NCBI RefSeq assembly: GCF_000344685.1 | Contig: NW_006920410.1 | Location: 674,717 to 738,716, forward strand | Source of the DNA: Gloeophyllum trabeum ATCC 11539 | Taxonomy: Eukaryota > Basidiomycota > Agaricomycetes > Gloeophyllales > Gloeophyllaceae | Length of the DNA stretch: 64,000 nucleotides | Direction of reading: 5' to 3' | In this document: positions 35,640-45,641 of the stretch, in pieces | Position numbering within the stretch: position 1 is the stretch's first letter | Layout: each line of letters opens with the position of its first letter | Made by a program: the position numbers and the translations under genes | Notes under the pieces: generated by a model | Told to the model about the DNA's origin: nothing | The model's input: only the letters and a program-made list of their open reading frames with translations | Databases searched by the model: none

Positions 35640-37013
35640 CTTCGGTTGTAGTGGTGTATGTCAATGCGAGTCTGTCCGGTGGACTCCACGTCCCAGTGGA
35701 TTGCCACAGGTATAGCAGTGTTATCAGTGAGGTCATTAGCGTCAATATAAGCTTTCCAGGCGATGATCTACGAGATCCGGATCGATAAGAGAATAAGAAT
35801 GTGAATTCCAACTTCTGGGCCATGTTTGGCCCGCGATAGACTGGGTTCGGTCGATTTCGGTTGTGTATGTATCTCCTACGAATACGCCTTTCAGCCAGTC
35901 CTTGTCGGAATTGACTAGCAGAAGATGATCTACAGGATCCAGATCACTAAGAAAATAAGAATTGGCGCAAGGATGTGAGGCGACGTGACCTCAATTTAGG
36001 GTTGACTTGTGGCGCTAAACTCCCTGGTGTATTTACTCAGGGTTGGAAAGAGCAGGAACCATCCGGCCCACCGGACTGGTGAGACGGAAAGCAGAATGAT
36101 CATATCCCACATACAAATGAAATAGCGTACCGAGCCTAGCAGCTCGAGTAGCGTCATGTGCAAAAAGCTAATAGTGCCTTCCCCATAGATCAGGACGAAT
36201 GACATGCGCTTGGACTTAGCTTGGACTGAACTCGCTGAGTACGCGTTCAACCAAAATCCCCCCTCATAGCTTCACATCTCGGGAGGGATAAGGCATAATA
36301 GACCACTAAGATTGCTGAAATTGTCCGCTGTGGACGATGCTATAATCAGAGCACAGGTGTGTGTTAGGTATAGTGGGTAAAAGGGGCCGCGGACTAAGTA
36401 GTAGATTCATACGTTGTTGACTTTCGAAGCGAATAGCACAATTGAAAGACCAAAATCCACGAACCTTAAAGACAGTGTCTGAGCCGGGACTTGAACTATA
36501 TAGGCGCACCATCACTTCGTGCGATGCGCGTTCGTACACACGTCGTGGAACGTCTCGCTATGACTCGTACCGGGACCGAAAGGACTCTCACATTCGTGGA
36601 ATCCCGCTGTTCCCGAGACGCCGCTCTTCCATCGAGGTGTCTTCCGAAGGGTTAGTTGCGGAAACCAGGCCACATATCCCCTCGGAAGAAGCACGATGTC
36701 AGGGATGAACTATGCTTGCACGCACAGCCAGCAGACTTACTATCGATTGTTCACTGAAGACAGCATGGAAGCGCCTAGTTTGTCCAAATCACTGATGAGG
36801 GTAAATCACCTTCACCTAAGGCAGCATGGGAGCACCTTGTTTGGTCTCCGAAAAAGGTGCAGCATCTCAAGCAAACGCAAAATACTGACGAGCATTAATC
36901 TGCGGACCTAGAATGCTCGCCGTCTCGTTCGCGAATAAAAGGCGCGCTCTGTAACACATTCCCTTCAGTCCTTCGCGGCGCTAATATTTTCGATCCACTC
37001 AGCAATCGAGAGC
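35640..37013. other. Intergenic region with a short dispersed duplication, no assignable gene
   Basis: In 1.37 kb only short open frames occur, on both strands, without splice-consistent extension. A diverged direct repeat of about 38 bp lies at 35762-35800 and 35924-35961. A second small duplication is around CAGCATGG(A/G)AGC near 36762 and 36822. The drop in gene density marks the start of the accessory half. Confidence 0.4.
35762..35961 (+). repeat. Diverged direct repeat pair (about 38 bp)
   Basis: Copies at 35762-35800 and 35924-35961 both begin GATGATCTAC and end AATAAGAAT, with roughly six mismatches between. They are 162 bp apart. Origin unknown; it could be the relic of a small duplication or of a transposon edge. 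Confidence 0.5.
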
Positions 37014-37678
37014 ATGTCTACGAAGTAGGTTTGCTCGTACCTGTTGGGGTTTCAGTCTCATTTTATAAGTGCTCTAGGTACACCCTGCCGAGTCGACCTA
37101 CTATATGGCTGACACCAGAGTTGAAGGCGAACATCGACAGCCTCGAGAGACCCATATCGTACATCTCGCTCAAGGGAACGGAGAATCCGGATGGCATGTA
37201 TCACTTCCGGCTGTCAATGGTTCATGGGGAAGGCAAATTGACGTCCATACGGCTGGACATGAGGCCCTCTTACACCGACCCTAACCACCTCATGCGAGGC
37301 GTGCTCCTGATTGAATACAAGGAGTATGGAACCTCATTGTCGGCGGGTACTGATGACTTCGACGTCCCAGTCAAACCAGGGACCACAGCCGCCACGGCTC
37401 TGCGATTCTTAGTCGAAGAAAATCATTTTGATCAGTACGAGTGAGTGCTCCAGGCCCTGCGAAAGAAGTACGTTATTGACATTGCATACTATTCCGATAG
37501 TTTCGCCGACAATGGCACTGGGTGCCGTCACTGGTGTGCGCTCGCACTCGAGAAACTTGCCGAGATAGGAGTCGTTGATGCCAACGTCGGAGAGCGATTC
37601 CGACACTATGAGGCGGAACAGGCGAAGAAGTTGGGATCTAGGTTCCCAATGCCACGTACTGAAGGATGCTTCTACTAG
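37014..37678 (+). CDS. Uncharacterised fungal family protein, copy A (DUF7770-like)
   Basis: The product starts with an 11-nt exon (ATG at 37014), a 53-nt intron (37025-37077), a main exon, a second intron of about 60 nt after residues NHFDQY, and a last exon. The spliced protein reads MSTKYTLPSRPTIWLTPELK, then YISLKGTENPDGMYHFRLSM, PSYTDPNHLMRGVLLIEYKE, VPVKPGTTAATALRFLVEEN, GTGCRHWCALALEKLAE, ending GSRFPMPRTEGCFY. The pattern GTENPDG, then GxGCRxWC, then a terminal PMPxxxGxFY resembles the fungal DUF7770 family as I remember it; a profile search would settle this. About 185 residues, no signal peptide or TM. It has a paralogue at 39248-39930 with the same exon structure. Confidence 0.65.
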
Positions 37679-37782
37679 TGAACTGACTTCAGCTACTGCA
37701 CGATATTGTTACGAGGAATATTTCGGTGTACGACCAGACACGCCTTACTATGGAAAGGGTGCGATATCACGGCTATTCTGAG

Positions 37783-38897
37783 TTATTCTGAGTCAATCTG
37801 CATCCCAGAATGAGACACCGCATATCGCAACAGTTTGGGACGTACCAAGTTCATGATGTTAGGGGGCATGCATTCCAAACTGTATGAGATGGCTAATATG
37901 AAAGGAAGTTGGCCCGGCTTGTCACAGGAACCCGCGACGAAAGGTATCCACTTCGCCCACGACGTATGACTACCTGGGTGCATCTTGGCATATATAGACA
38001 TGCTTGCCGCTTCAAACCAAGATGGATACCATCCTGCCTCCTCCCAGTCAATGACCCACAACTGCCCATCGTCGCCAAGGATGAGGTTGCGGAGGTGTAA
38101 GTCCATATGAGTGAAAACTAGGGGTGCGGTAGAGTCGAAAGGTGCCACGCCTAAGCCCTGTTTACGAAAACGCTGCATGACTAACAGGCGATTTTGGTAC
38201 CACCTGGACAGTTCACGGTACGAGCGGAAGGGTCCACAGCCAAAACTGTTCAATAGACGGCCCTTGCAATATTTCGGTTGACCGTCGTCACTTGGTGGAC
38301 CAGGAAATGGAGGAGAACCGATGCGACACGACATCTGCCTGAGCTGATAGATGTAATAACGGAGAGTTAGAGAGACACGGAATCGATACCACCAGCTAAG
38401 GGTTGGCCAGGCGTCATGCAGTGTACGGCCAGGAATGAATTGCTGCAGGAGATAGACTCCAGTGTAGGTAAGACATTCGACGAGACGTCCACACCTCGGA
38501 ACAGGAATATTGGTCACAGTGCGGACCAATTCCGTTGAGAGCAGTTCTTGCTGCGCGGTTGAGTTTAATGCGCTCTTTGTAACTGTATCCCATGCGATCT
38601 TGATCACCCTGCGGGCGCCGCTATAGCCATCTGAGTCGGGTACAGAGACAGTGTCCATATCGACACTCGGTGAGCTTGAGATCAAGTCATTGATCTCTTT
38701 ATCACTCCAAGACTCAGCCGAGGGAGGAAGGGCCTGTAGTGGTGAGACAATAAGTCATTCACTGTTGAAGAGATGAACCATGTATGACGAACATATTTAT
38801 TACCATTCCGGTTACACAGCAGAAGAGGACGAAGAAGAGCATACAAGCAGCCCTCCAACTCCGTCCACACCGTATCAAGTAATAGTACGAGACCCAT
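37783..38897 (-). CDS. APH/choline-kinase-like phosphotransferase family protein
   Basis: Small-molecule kinase fold. The main exon (about 37783-38730) encodes ALPPSAESWSDKEINDLI after an acceptor CTACAG, then GARRVIKIAWDTVTKSALN (ATP-lobe Lys region) and VYLLQQFIPGRTLHDAW (hinge-like). The catalytic loop is FTHMDLHLRNLILGDDGQLW, with the HxDxxxxN pattern, and the metal site is VIDWEEAG. The key Asp and Asn residues are all present, so activity is plausible. The upstream exon, from an ATG at 38897 (MGLVLLLDTVWTELEGCLYA), is plausible but the join is not certain; an ATG inside the main exon (MDTVSVPDSDG) is an alternative start. Such proteins are numerous in Agaricomycetes and their substrates are unknown. 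The gene sits between two paralogous small genes on the other strand. Confidence 0.72.
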
Positions 38898-39247
38898 AAG
38901 GGAGTTGTATGGAGTGCAGTACGTCGGCAGAGATGATGTTCGCGTGATTCGTGAATAATAGGCTTGATCCTGCGCCTAATAAAACAGCCTCAGTAGACGA
39001 GCAACTGTCTTTGGTGAATCAGAATATCTTTTCAAGCGATGAGGCCTGAGGAACCACACCACGTGATGAGTCCTGGCACATGTGGGGGTGGCACTGGCAG
39101 TTCGCACTCGGTTCGCATTACTGCTGTAACCTGGTCCAGACTGCACATAACAATCTCAGTCTGTCTGAGTGCTGTTTCATTCGGCCCGAGTACTGTCTCG
39201 CTTGACGTGAGGGCTATCTCGCCCCTTTACCCTGCCAGTTGGTCGGA
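38898..39247. other. Divergent spacer between APH-like gene and copy B
   Basis: These 350 bp form the upstream region of both genes. One CACGTG hexamer is at 39060-39065. No other element was recognised. Confidence 0.35.
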
Positions 39248-39930
39248 ATGTCGAACATGTAGGCTATTGCTAGTACTGATCCAGGTTAACAATGTCAACT
39301 AGTACCTCGTAGCTCCTACACTCTACCCAGTCGAACCACCGTTTTCCCGGTCGGTGCCATTAAGAAGGACACTGGTTTGCTCCAGATGCCCGTCTCCCGC
39401 ATCAGCGTTCGAGGTACTGAGACACCGGACGGCGAAGTCTTCCACTTCATCCTGGCTTTGGTGGCACCGAAAGACGAACATGGGGAGGAACGCTGCATCA
39501 CCTTGAACAACAGCCCCTCGTACACGGATCCCAACCATCTCATGCGAGGCGTTTTGGTGATGGAATATCATGAAAGCGTGAAATCCGTTAGCCGAGCTCT
39601 AGATCCTCTGGACGTCGACGTCCGATCCAAAGTGACAGCCGCTACACTTTGCCATTTCTTGTTTGATGAACATCATGTCGAACAATACGAGTGAGCCATT
39701 CCCAGCTAGCTCACAGTAACACTCAATGCTTATGCTATGATCGTCTTAGGTTCAACGAGAACGGACAAGGGTGCCGCCATTGGTGCGCAACTGTTCTTGA
39801 AAAGCTTGCTGAGGGTGGCTTCGTCAGAGAGGACATCGGACAATTGTTTCAGCAATTCGAGAAGGAACATCACGCAAAATGGGGATCCAAATTCCCAATG
39901 CCGCGCATCGTGGGCTCATACTACGATTAG
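39248..39930 (+). CDS. Uncharacterised fungal family protein, copy B (DUF7770-like)
   Basis: Paralogue of the gene at 37014-37678. It has the same 11-nt first exon (ATG at 39248), a 54-nt first intron (39259-39312) and a second intron after HHVEQY. Reading: MSNI then SYTLPSRTTVFPVGAIKKDT, ISVRGTETPDGEVFHFILAL, PSYTDPNHLMRGVLVMEYHE, FNENGQGCRHWCATVLEKLA, GSKFPMPRIVGSYYD. Both copies keep PSYTDPNHLMRGVL, GCRHWC and (R/K)FPMPR, while the connecting loops differ. This points to an old local duplication with selection on the core. About 190 residues, predicted soluble. Function unknown. Confidence 0.65.
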
Positions 39931-41900
39931 GTCTGCCTGCTAACATACCTAGTGCCTTATCGAGACGGGCAGGTTAACTTAATGTGCGTCTGGATGTTGG
40001 CTCACCCTCACAAAACACAATGCCGCCTACTGTCTGTCTACTGAGAGCCGGCCAACAGAATGAAGGAATACGAAAGAGAATTGACATCATACCAGTCTTC
40101 GGGTCCTACGAAACCGTAGACCTCGTGTTTCTCTCATTCCGAAGGATATCGTCTTATTGGTCGTAATTCAGACACTTCCCAACCTTGATGCTCGCTCCAG
40201 ACAAATCATAGAAATACAGTCTCATAAATGTATAGCATCGTGAATACACAAAGGCTTGCACCAACTAGTAGCTACAAGACCAATGCATCATAACTGTGCT
40301 ACCCTTCCCGCGCAGCGCAGATAAAAGAGCAGATTAAAGACGTCAATGAAGATGGGCGAGGTAAAAGGGGACGAGGCCACCAGTCAAGCTAGGTAGGGAT
40401 CGTGAGGGCGCGGGGCGGAGGGGTAGCACATCAAGCCGTCGGGCAATCCGTCTTCTTCGATCGAGCCCCCGCAAGCGGGGACCACCGCGCGCGACAGCTG
40501 CGCATCCAGCGTCTTCTTCGACTCAACTTCTTCGCAACCGCAGGCGTGTCGGGACGCCATTTCGTTCTTCCAGGTGACCAGCGCTCGTCGCGTCGTGACT
40601 CAATCTTCGGAGCTCGGTTGTGGACTGGCCACGGTCGGCGTCAACGATGATGAATACTGGACGGGGAGTGTCGATCGGTTGGTAGATGAGGGCGGAAATC
40701 AGAAGGAATCATATTGAAGAGCAGATGGACCTGTTGGACGATTGCAGGGATATCCTTTGCCGATACCGCAATCAACCTCCTTTCCCAGACATGCAGCCAC
40801 CTGGGCCGATGTATGCCTCGCGAAAGACACGATCGACCCTCGTCAGGGACGCAAAAGCGCACCCATCCAGGTAACTCGTCGGAAGAAGGTAGAAAGCGGA
40901 TCAACGGCGCGGGTTGAATGGGGAGGATGGTGGGGGTGGACGTGAGATTGAGCGTAACCAGGCGTTCAATTCGTTAAGGCGCAGAGCAACCAAGAAATCC
41001 GTTATAAGTAGATGATAGCAATAAACAATATGCCGATGTATGAATCGTCGTGGGGGAAGGGGGATGTCGAATCTGGTGACTAGGATTGACAGAGCGGACC
41101 AGGGAAGGTCGGAATATTGTTCTTCGAGCGGCGGGAATGGACGGATAAGACGAGACAGCGTCAGCCAGTGTATCGGCGCGCGCGAGCAGAAGCCGCACTG
41201 AAGCGGTCCGCATCAGCGGCGCAGACAGATCGACTCGGAAGGCGATCACATGAGAGGACTCCGACGGTTTAAACTAAACAGAGGGCCACAGCAAGTCGTC
41301 GCGGCGGGCGAGACGCTTAGCGTCTGCAAGCCTCGGCCGGACTGGCAAGCGGCGGGTCCCAAAGTCGGCTCGGGTTGCCAGGTCACTGCGTCATGGATCG
41401 GGGTCCTTGGAATCCGTCTTGACGGCCAGTCTTCAAGGCGGTGTCGTGTAGACAGTGGTGCTCGCTGTAGAGCGCGATCCATCGCGCATATATGACCACG
41501 GGTCAGAGCGTCGACGAGAAAGCGCGACAAGCAGAGCGGTGCGGCACAGCCGCGGGGAGGATATGTGGGTGCCCGGAAGAGACAACGACGCGCGTCGCAA
41601 ACGTGCATCCTCCGACCTAGCGCTCCGATAGTCAGCAGCGGAGGAAGGGGTAGTGGGGAATGGTCGTGAACGGGAGTCATGAAAAATGCAAGACGAGGAA
41701 GAGTGCGGGATGATGAATGCGGTAATTAAGAGATAGTCCGTGCTTGTGTTCTAGTCCATGAAAGATGCATGCCGTGACACCTGCAAACCCGCTACAGGCT
41801 TCGTAAACCCAATCCAGTCTCATAAAAATCGTCTGCGCTCGCGTGATTGCGCATTTTCTGATGCTTTTCTCCGAGGCAACGGCAAAACCACAAGGCCTAA
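39931..41900. other. Gene-poor region downstream of bHLH gene 1
   Basis: These 1.97 kb contain only short overlapping frames in all phases (for example 41246-41680 minus and 40686-40874 plus) that I could not extend or relate to a family. A GAGACGC-TTA-GCGTCTG hairpin-like palindrome sits near 41309. The 40.4-41.7 kb part is G/C-rich. Long 3' UTR or noncoding RNA is possible but unsupported. Confidence 0.35.
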
Positions 41901-43034
41901 TTAGAAGCCTTGCGATTGGGGAGCGCCGACGGCTGCTGCTGCAGCTGCAGCGGCGGCATGGCGTTGCTCAGCGGTCCCGAGCATCAACGCCTCGTTGACC
42001 CTGATGAAGTCTATCAGGATTGGACGATGGCGCAGCAAACAAAGGGAACTCACTGTCGTAGCCGTTGCATCTCAGACTCGGCCTGTTGCACTCTCGCCGT
42101 GAGTTGCTGGTTCGTCATCTCGAGGTACTTGATGTGAGTGGTAGCTGTGGGGCATGGTCAGTAACGATTGTTTACTAGCGCTGAACCAAGACATACCCCG
42201 ATCCAGTAAGCAGACCTTGCTGGACTTCTGGTTCGAAACTGGCAGAGCGTCCTTGAGCCTGCGGTACCCCTCCCGGAGTTCGTCCCGTCTCCTCTGCTCG
42301 GACTCGATGCGTTGGCGGCGAATTTCTTCGCGACGGCTTGCAACAGATCTGAGTCAGCAAAAGGAAGAAAGGCAAAGAAACCCTCAATCGGGGCAACAGA
42401 GGATAAAGCAGGAGACACTCACACATCGGCGTCCTTGGAGTTGGAGGAGGGAACAAAGTCACCGTCGTCCTCATCGTCACTCCCGAACTCATCGACCTTG
42501 GCGCGCCTCTTCCTCGAGGTTGTGCGAGCAGGGGGCATGGCACCGCCCAACGGGTTGAAGCGGTGCGACCGCGGGACTGCTGCGAGGGAAGCGGAGGACG
42601 CGGGCGAGTGGGTGCCACTGCCGCGACTGTTGCGCCTGCCGGTGGTCATACCGTCCGAGGACAGCTCGCCGCCGCTCATGTTGGAGAGAGCAGCAGGGTA
42701 GATGCTGGCCGAGTCCGAGGGCGTGAAGGGGCGGCCCGGGGACGGGGTGGTGTAGGTGCCCGACGAGTACGGGTAGTCACCGAGACCACTGGCAAGGTTC
42801 AGACCGGTGAAGCCCATCCTTGGGGACGATGCTGGAGGGGGACAAGTTGAGATGACGTCATCGGGTAGTTGTGAAGACGAACTCACGGTTCTGGGACGAG
42901 AGACCAAAGGGCGAGTTGGGAGGGTACTGGATGTAGTCGAGGCCGAGCATGGGGTCATACGTGAAGTTGGATGTGGCGTCCATGAAGGCCGGGGACTTGG
43001 GGTGCTCGAGGACGTGTTCGAGGTGGGCTTCCAT
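41901..43034 (-). CDS. bHLH transcription factor, paralogue 1
   Basis: The ATG at 43034 starts MEAHLEHVLEHPKSPAFMDA, then a Ser/Pro/Gly-rich region (MGFTGLNLASGLGDYPYSSG; SASIYPAALSNMSGGELSSD). A basic stretch (SRKRRAKVDEFGSDDEDDGD) leads to the bHLH: EEIRRQRIESEQRRRDELRE as basic region, then helix 1, loop PVSNQKSSKVCLLDR and helix 2 ATTHIKYLEMTNQQLTARVQ running into a short leucine zipper. The Glu and Arg set of the basic region is that used by CANNTG readers. A phase-1 intron splits the domain at Arg-Ala (LLDR/ATTH). The protein ends with a run of about ten alanines and GAPQSQGF at 41901-41903. About 290 residues. Target and partner unknown; homo- or heterodimers with paralogue 2 are plausible. 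Confidence 0.85.
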
Positions 43035-44608
43035 TGAGAGGCGAAAGGCGAAGAGTGGGCCGAGTAAGATCAGAAAGCGCGAGCTAGTCGTGCAAAGAAA
43101 CTAGTACAAGAGAGACTGGGAATAAGTAAACGCGTCTATATAGCGCGGGGTTAGTTACGGACAGTACAAAGCCGCAAAGACGCGGAACGCACCAGAGAAC
43201 AAAGGCGGGAGCCGGCGGGGACAATAAAACAAGAACTAGAAGAGACAAAGGACGGTATCTCGCCGCGTCGAGGAAGGCGTCGGGTGGGAGAAGGCGGAGG
43301 GGGGATGGGGACTGCAGCGTAAGCCGGGGCGGTCTAAATAGACGGCGTCGACCAGACCTCGCGGCCTCGTGGCGTGCCTGTTCTCCCTCCGAGCGTCCCA
43401 GTCTCTCCGTCCTCGTCCCGTTTCTCCAAATGAACCGGCCATATGATTGACCTCCCGCGCCTCTATTTTCCGCATTCACACAGCGCGCCAGCAAATGGCA
43501 AGTCTGGGACGGTGCAACGGCGCCGCTCTAACCCAGTCGCCCGCTTCCAGTTCTCGCGAATACGCTTCGGGCAGAGCCTGCTCTCGGAAATGACGCCTCT
43601 CCATATCGAATTTGCCCTGCAATGGAAGATTGGGCTCCGGCCCATCCCTATCCTCCCCATTGTCTGTGAAAGCGTAGCTGATCCCTGCAGTATTAAACGA
43701 TAGACGTCTTCCAGAACACACGGCGAGTATCCTTTGCCAGTCACCGTACCCGGTATTACTGACCATTACCCAACGCTAGTAACCTTACGCAGGCTTACGC
43801 GTCCTCAGATCGCAGCCCAAAGGGCAACTCTGAGCTCTCTGGTATCCTCCGCCCCGAACCCCGGTATCGATCTCCCAGAATTCCCATATCTGACCCAGCA
43901 CCATCAAGATCCGAGCATCCGACTCTCTACGGTTACGTCCGCGAATCCTGTCTGAGCATTCTCGTCCTTAACGGAAACCTTCCCGTCCGCCCTGCCCGCC
44001 TTCTCGCCAGTGCTCTCATCTCTCACCGACCCGCATGCGCTCTGCAACGTTGCTTTCATTTCCCGACCTTCATCTTCCTTAATAGCATCAGTTTCTCGCG
44101 AGTCTCCCCGATTCCAAACCGCAGCAAGGTTCCGCCTGCTCGGCTCCCTCCTCGCCTACTGCCAAACTTGTCCATGGCTGCTCTTTGCTTATGAGGGTTC
44201 GAAGTCGAGGGTACCGACCGACTATCCTGAGGCGGTGTTCATCAAAATGATCCTGCGCAAAGGGGACATGGGGTAATATTCTCCGTACCGCGCCCCCTGC
44301 AGGGCGCCTCGAACCAAAGTTACAGGGACTGATCCACGCCAACATCTGGAGCGGAGCATGTGAAATGTAGTAGCTACTAAGTATCAGAAAATCAGTCATC
44401 TGGAAAGCAAGCGCAGAACTGGACGTAAGTGGATTTCGTAAGGTCGTGAGGGGTCGTAACATGATAGCCAACGGGCAACAACAACCAAGCAATGAAAGTA
44501 AAGTTGTCAATGTCTTCGAGATAAATAAGAATGGAGAGTCAGCAATAGGTCCCGTCACAATTACGTGCGCATAGGCACAAGTCCACTGTTGACAATTGTG
44601 GGGGCATG
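43035..44608. other. Upstream region of bHLH gene 1
   Basis: This 1.57-kb stretch includes the bHLH promoter. A strongly pyrimidine-rich tract on the minus strand near 43280-43320 may be core promoter or 5' UTR. Open frames at 43.4-44.3 kb are not splice-consistent and match nothing known to me. Confidence 0.35.
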
Positions 44609-45641
44609 TTAGGCGTTGTAGTATCCTGAGGGACCACGCATCGTAAGAATAGGTCCCGGAATAATAACAGCAAAGAGCCGCCGCGAACGTACCTCCGTAG
44701 AACGGACCCTTGAGACCGGAGTAGTGCTCCAGCCGTTTCTCGAATCGCCATGTGAGGAAGAACATGTACATCTGTATAGCGGCACAAGAAATTTTCCAGT
44801 CAGTTCAGCAATCACGAGGGGGAGCACGTCGACAGCGGATCAAGAGTGCCACAGGCAACTTGGATACCCACCTGGAATGCAAGGTCAATGACCAGACTAA
44901 AAATGAACGCCCAATTCAGACTGTTGAATCCCGATGTACAGAACCCGGCAGGGAAGGACGATGTGCTGCTAGTATAGTCCGCATTCGAAGTCCAGACTTG
45001 GCCCCCGTTCGCGCACTCCCACTGGATCTTGTCCTTGCTGCGGTGCCGAACGCACATGGATGATGGGACAAGGTTAGAGCAGTCACACATGAGCTCGTGT
45101 TCGCGGGATGAATACCGGGGCAGAGGATTCACTTACCCGCGCTGCAGTTCCACGATCATCAGGATCGCGCGAACCGCGCAGATCACTATGACAAACGGCC
45201 AGAGGAACTTGCAGACTCGTGTCCAGATGTACGATCGCTGCGGCAGGGTCAGCTTCGGTTATAGGTTCCACCATCTCCAAATGAACCATGACCACTGACA
45301 TTGGAGAGGGCGAAGATGTTGATGACGGCTAGGGCGCACACACCGACTCCAATACCACCGTAAATCTGCCTAGGGGGCAATAGCAGCTCAAAAACTTGGA
45401 CCTGCTTCGGTGTTGGAATCGTTACCATTCAGGGAACTCGAAGAATAAATATTGGCCGTCGATGAGCAGGAACAAACCACCGGCAAGACTGTAGGCCTGC
45501 GCGACAACCGTGAATACGAAGATTCTGCTCCCTACGCAGTGAGACACGTACAGCAATGACTACAGCCCACGCAATTGCGCCCCCTCTCTGAATTTCCGAC
45601 ATTAACAACCTGACGCCATTACTCGGGAAATTCATGGACAT
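44609..45641 (-). CDS. Small multi-TM membrane protein of a basidiomycete family
   Basis: Spliced from the ATG at 45641: MSMNFPSNG, SLLYVSHCVGSRIFVFTVVA, QAYSLAGGLFLLIDGQYLFF, EFPEWQIYGGIGVGVCALAV, SYIWTRVCKFLWPFVIVICA, a soluble Cys-containing loop (WECANGGQVWTSNADY; AGFCTSGFN), SLNWAFIFSLVIDLAFQMYM, FFLTWRFEKRLEHYSGLKGP and FYGGYYNA before the TAA at 44609-44611. About 215 residues with four to five hydrophobic helices and a lumenal-type loop with two cysteines. I have seen this C-terminal GPxxGGYYNA ending in predicted proteins of Agaricomycetes, but the function is not known. An upstream exon could exist; in-frame stops occur just 5' of the chosen ATG. Confidence 0.7.

Noticed and set aside
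36480..36530. A tRNA B-box-like string (TTCAAGTCCCGGC on the minus strand)
   Set aside because: The flanking bases cannot form a T stem and no D-arm or acceptor pairing was found.
41246..41680. 144-codon open frame on the minus strand
   Set aside because: No domain, odd composition rich in Arg/Pro/Cys, and overlapping frames of similar length on the other strand.
44190..44215. GGTTCGAAGTC resembling a tRNA T-loop
   Set aside because: It lacks the TTCRANNC spacing and no cloverleaf can be drawn around it.
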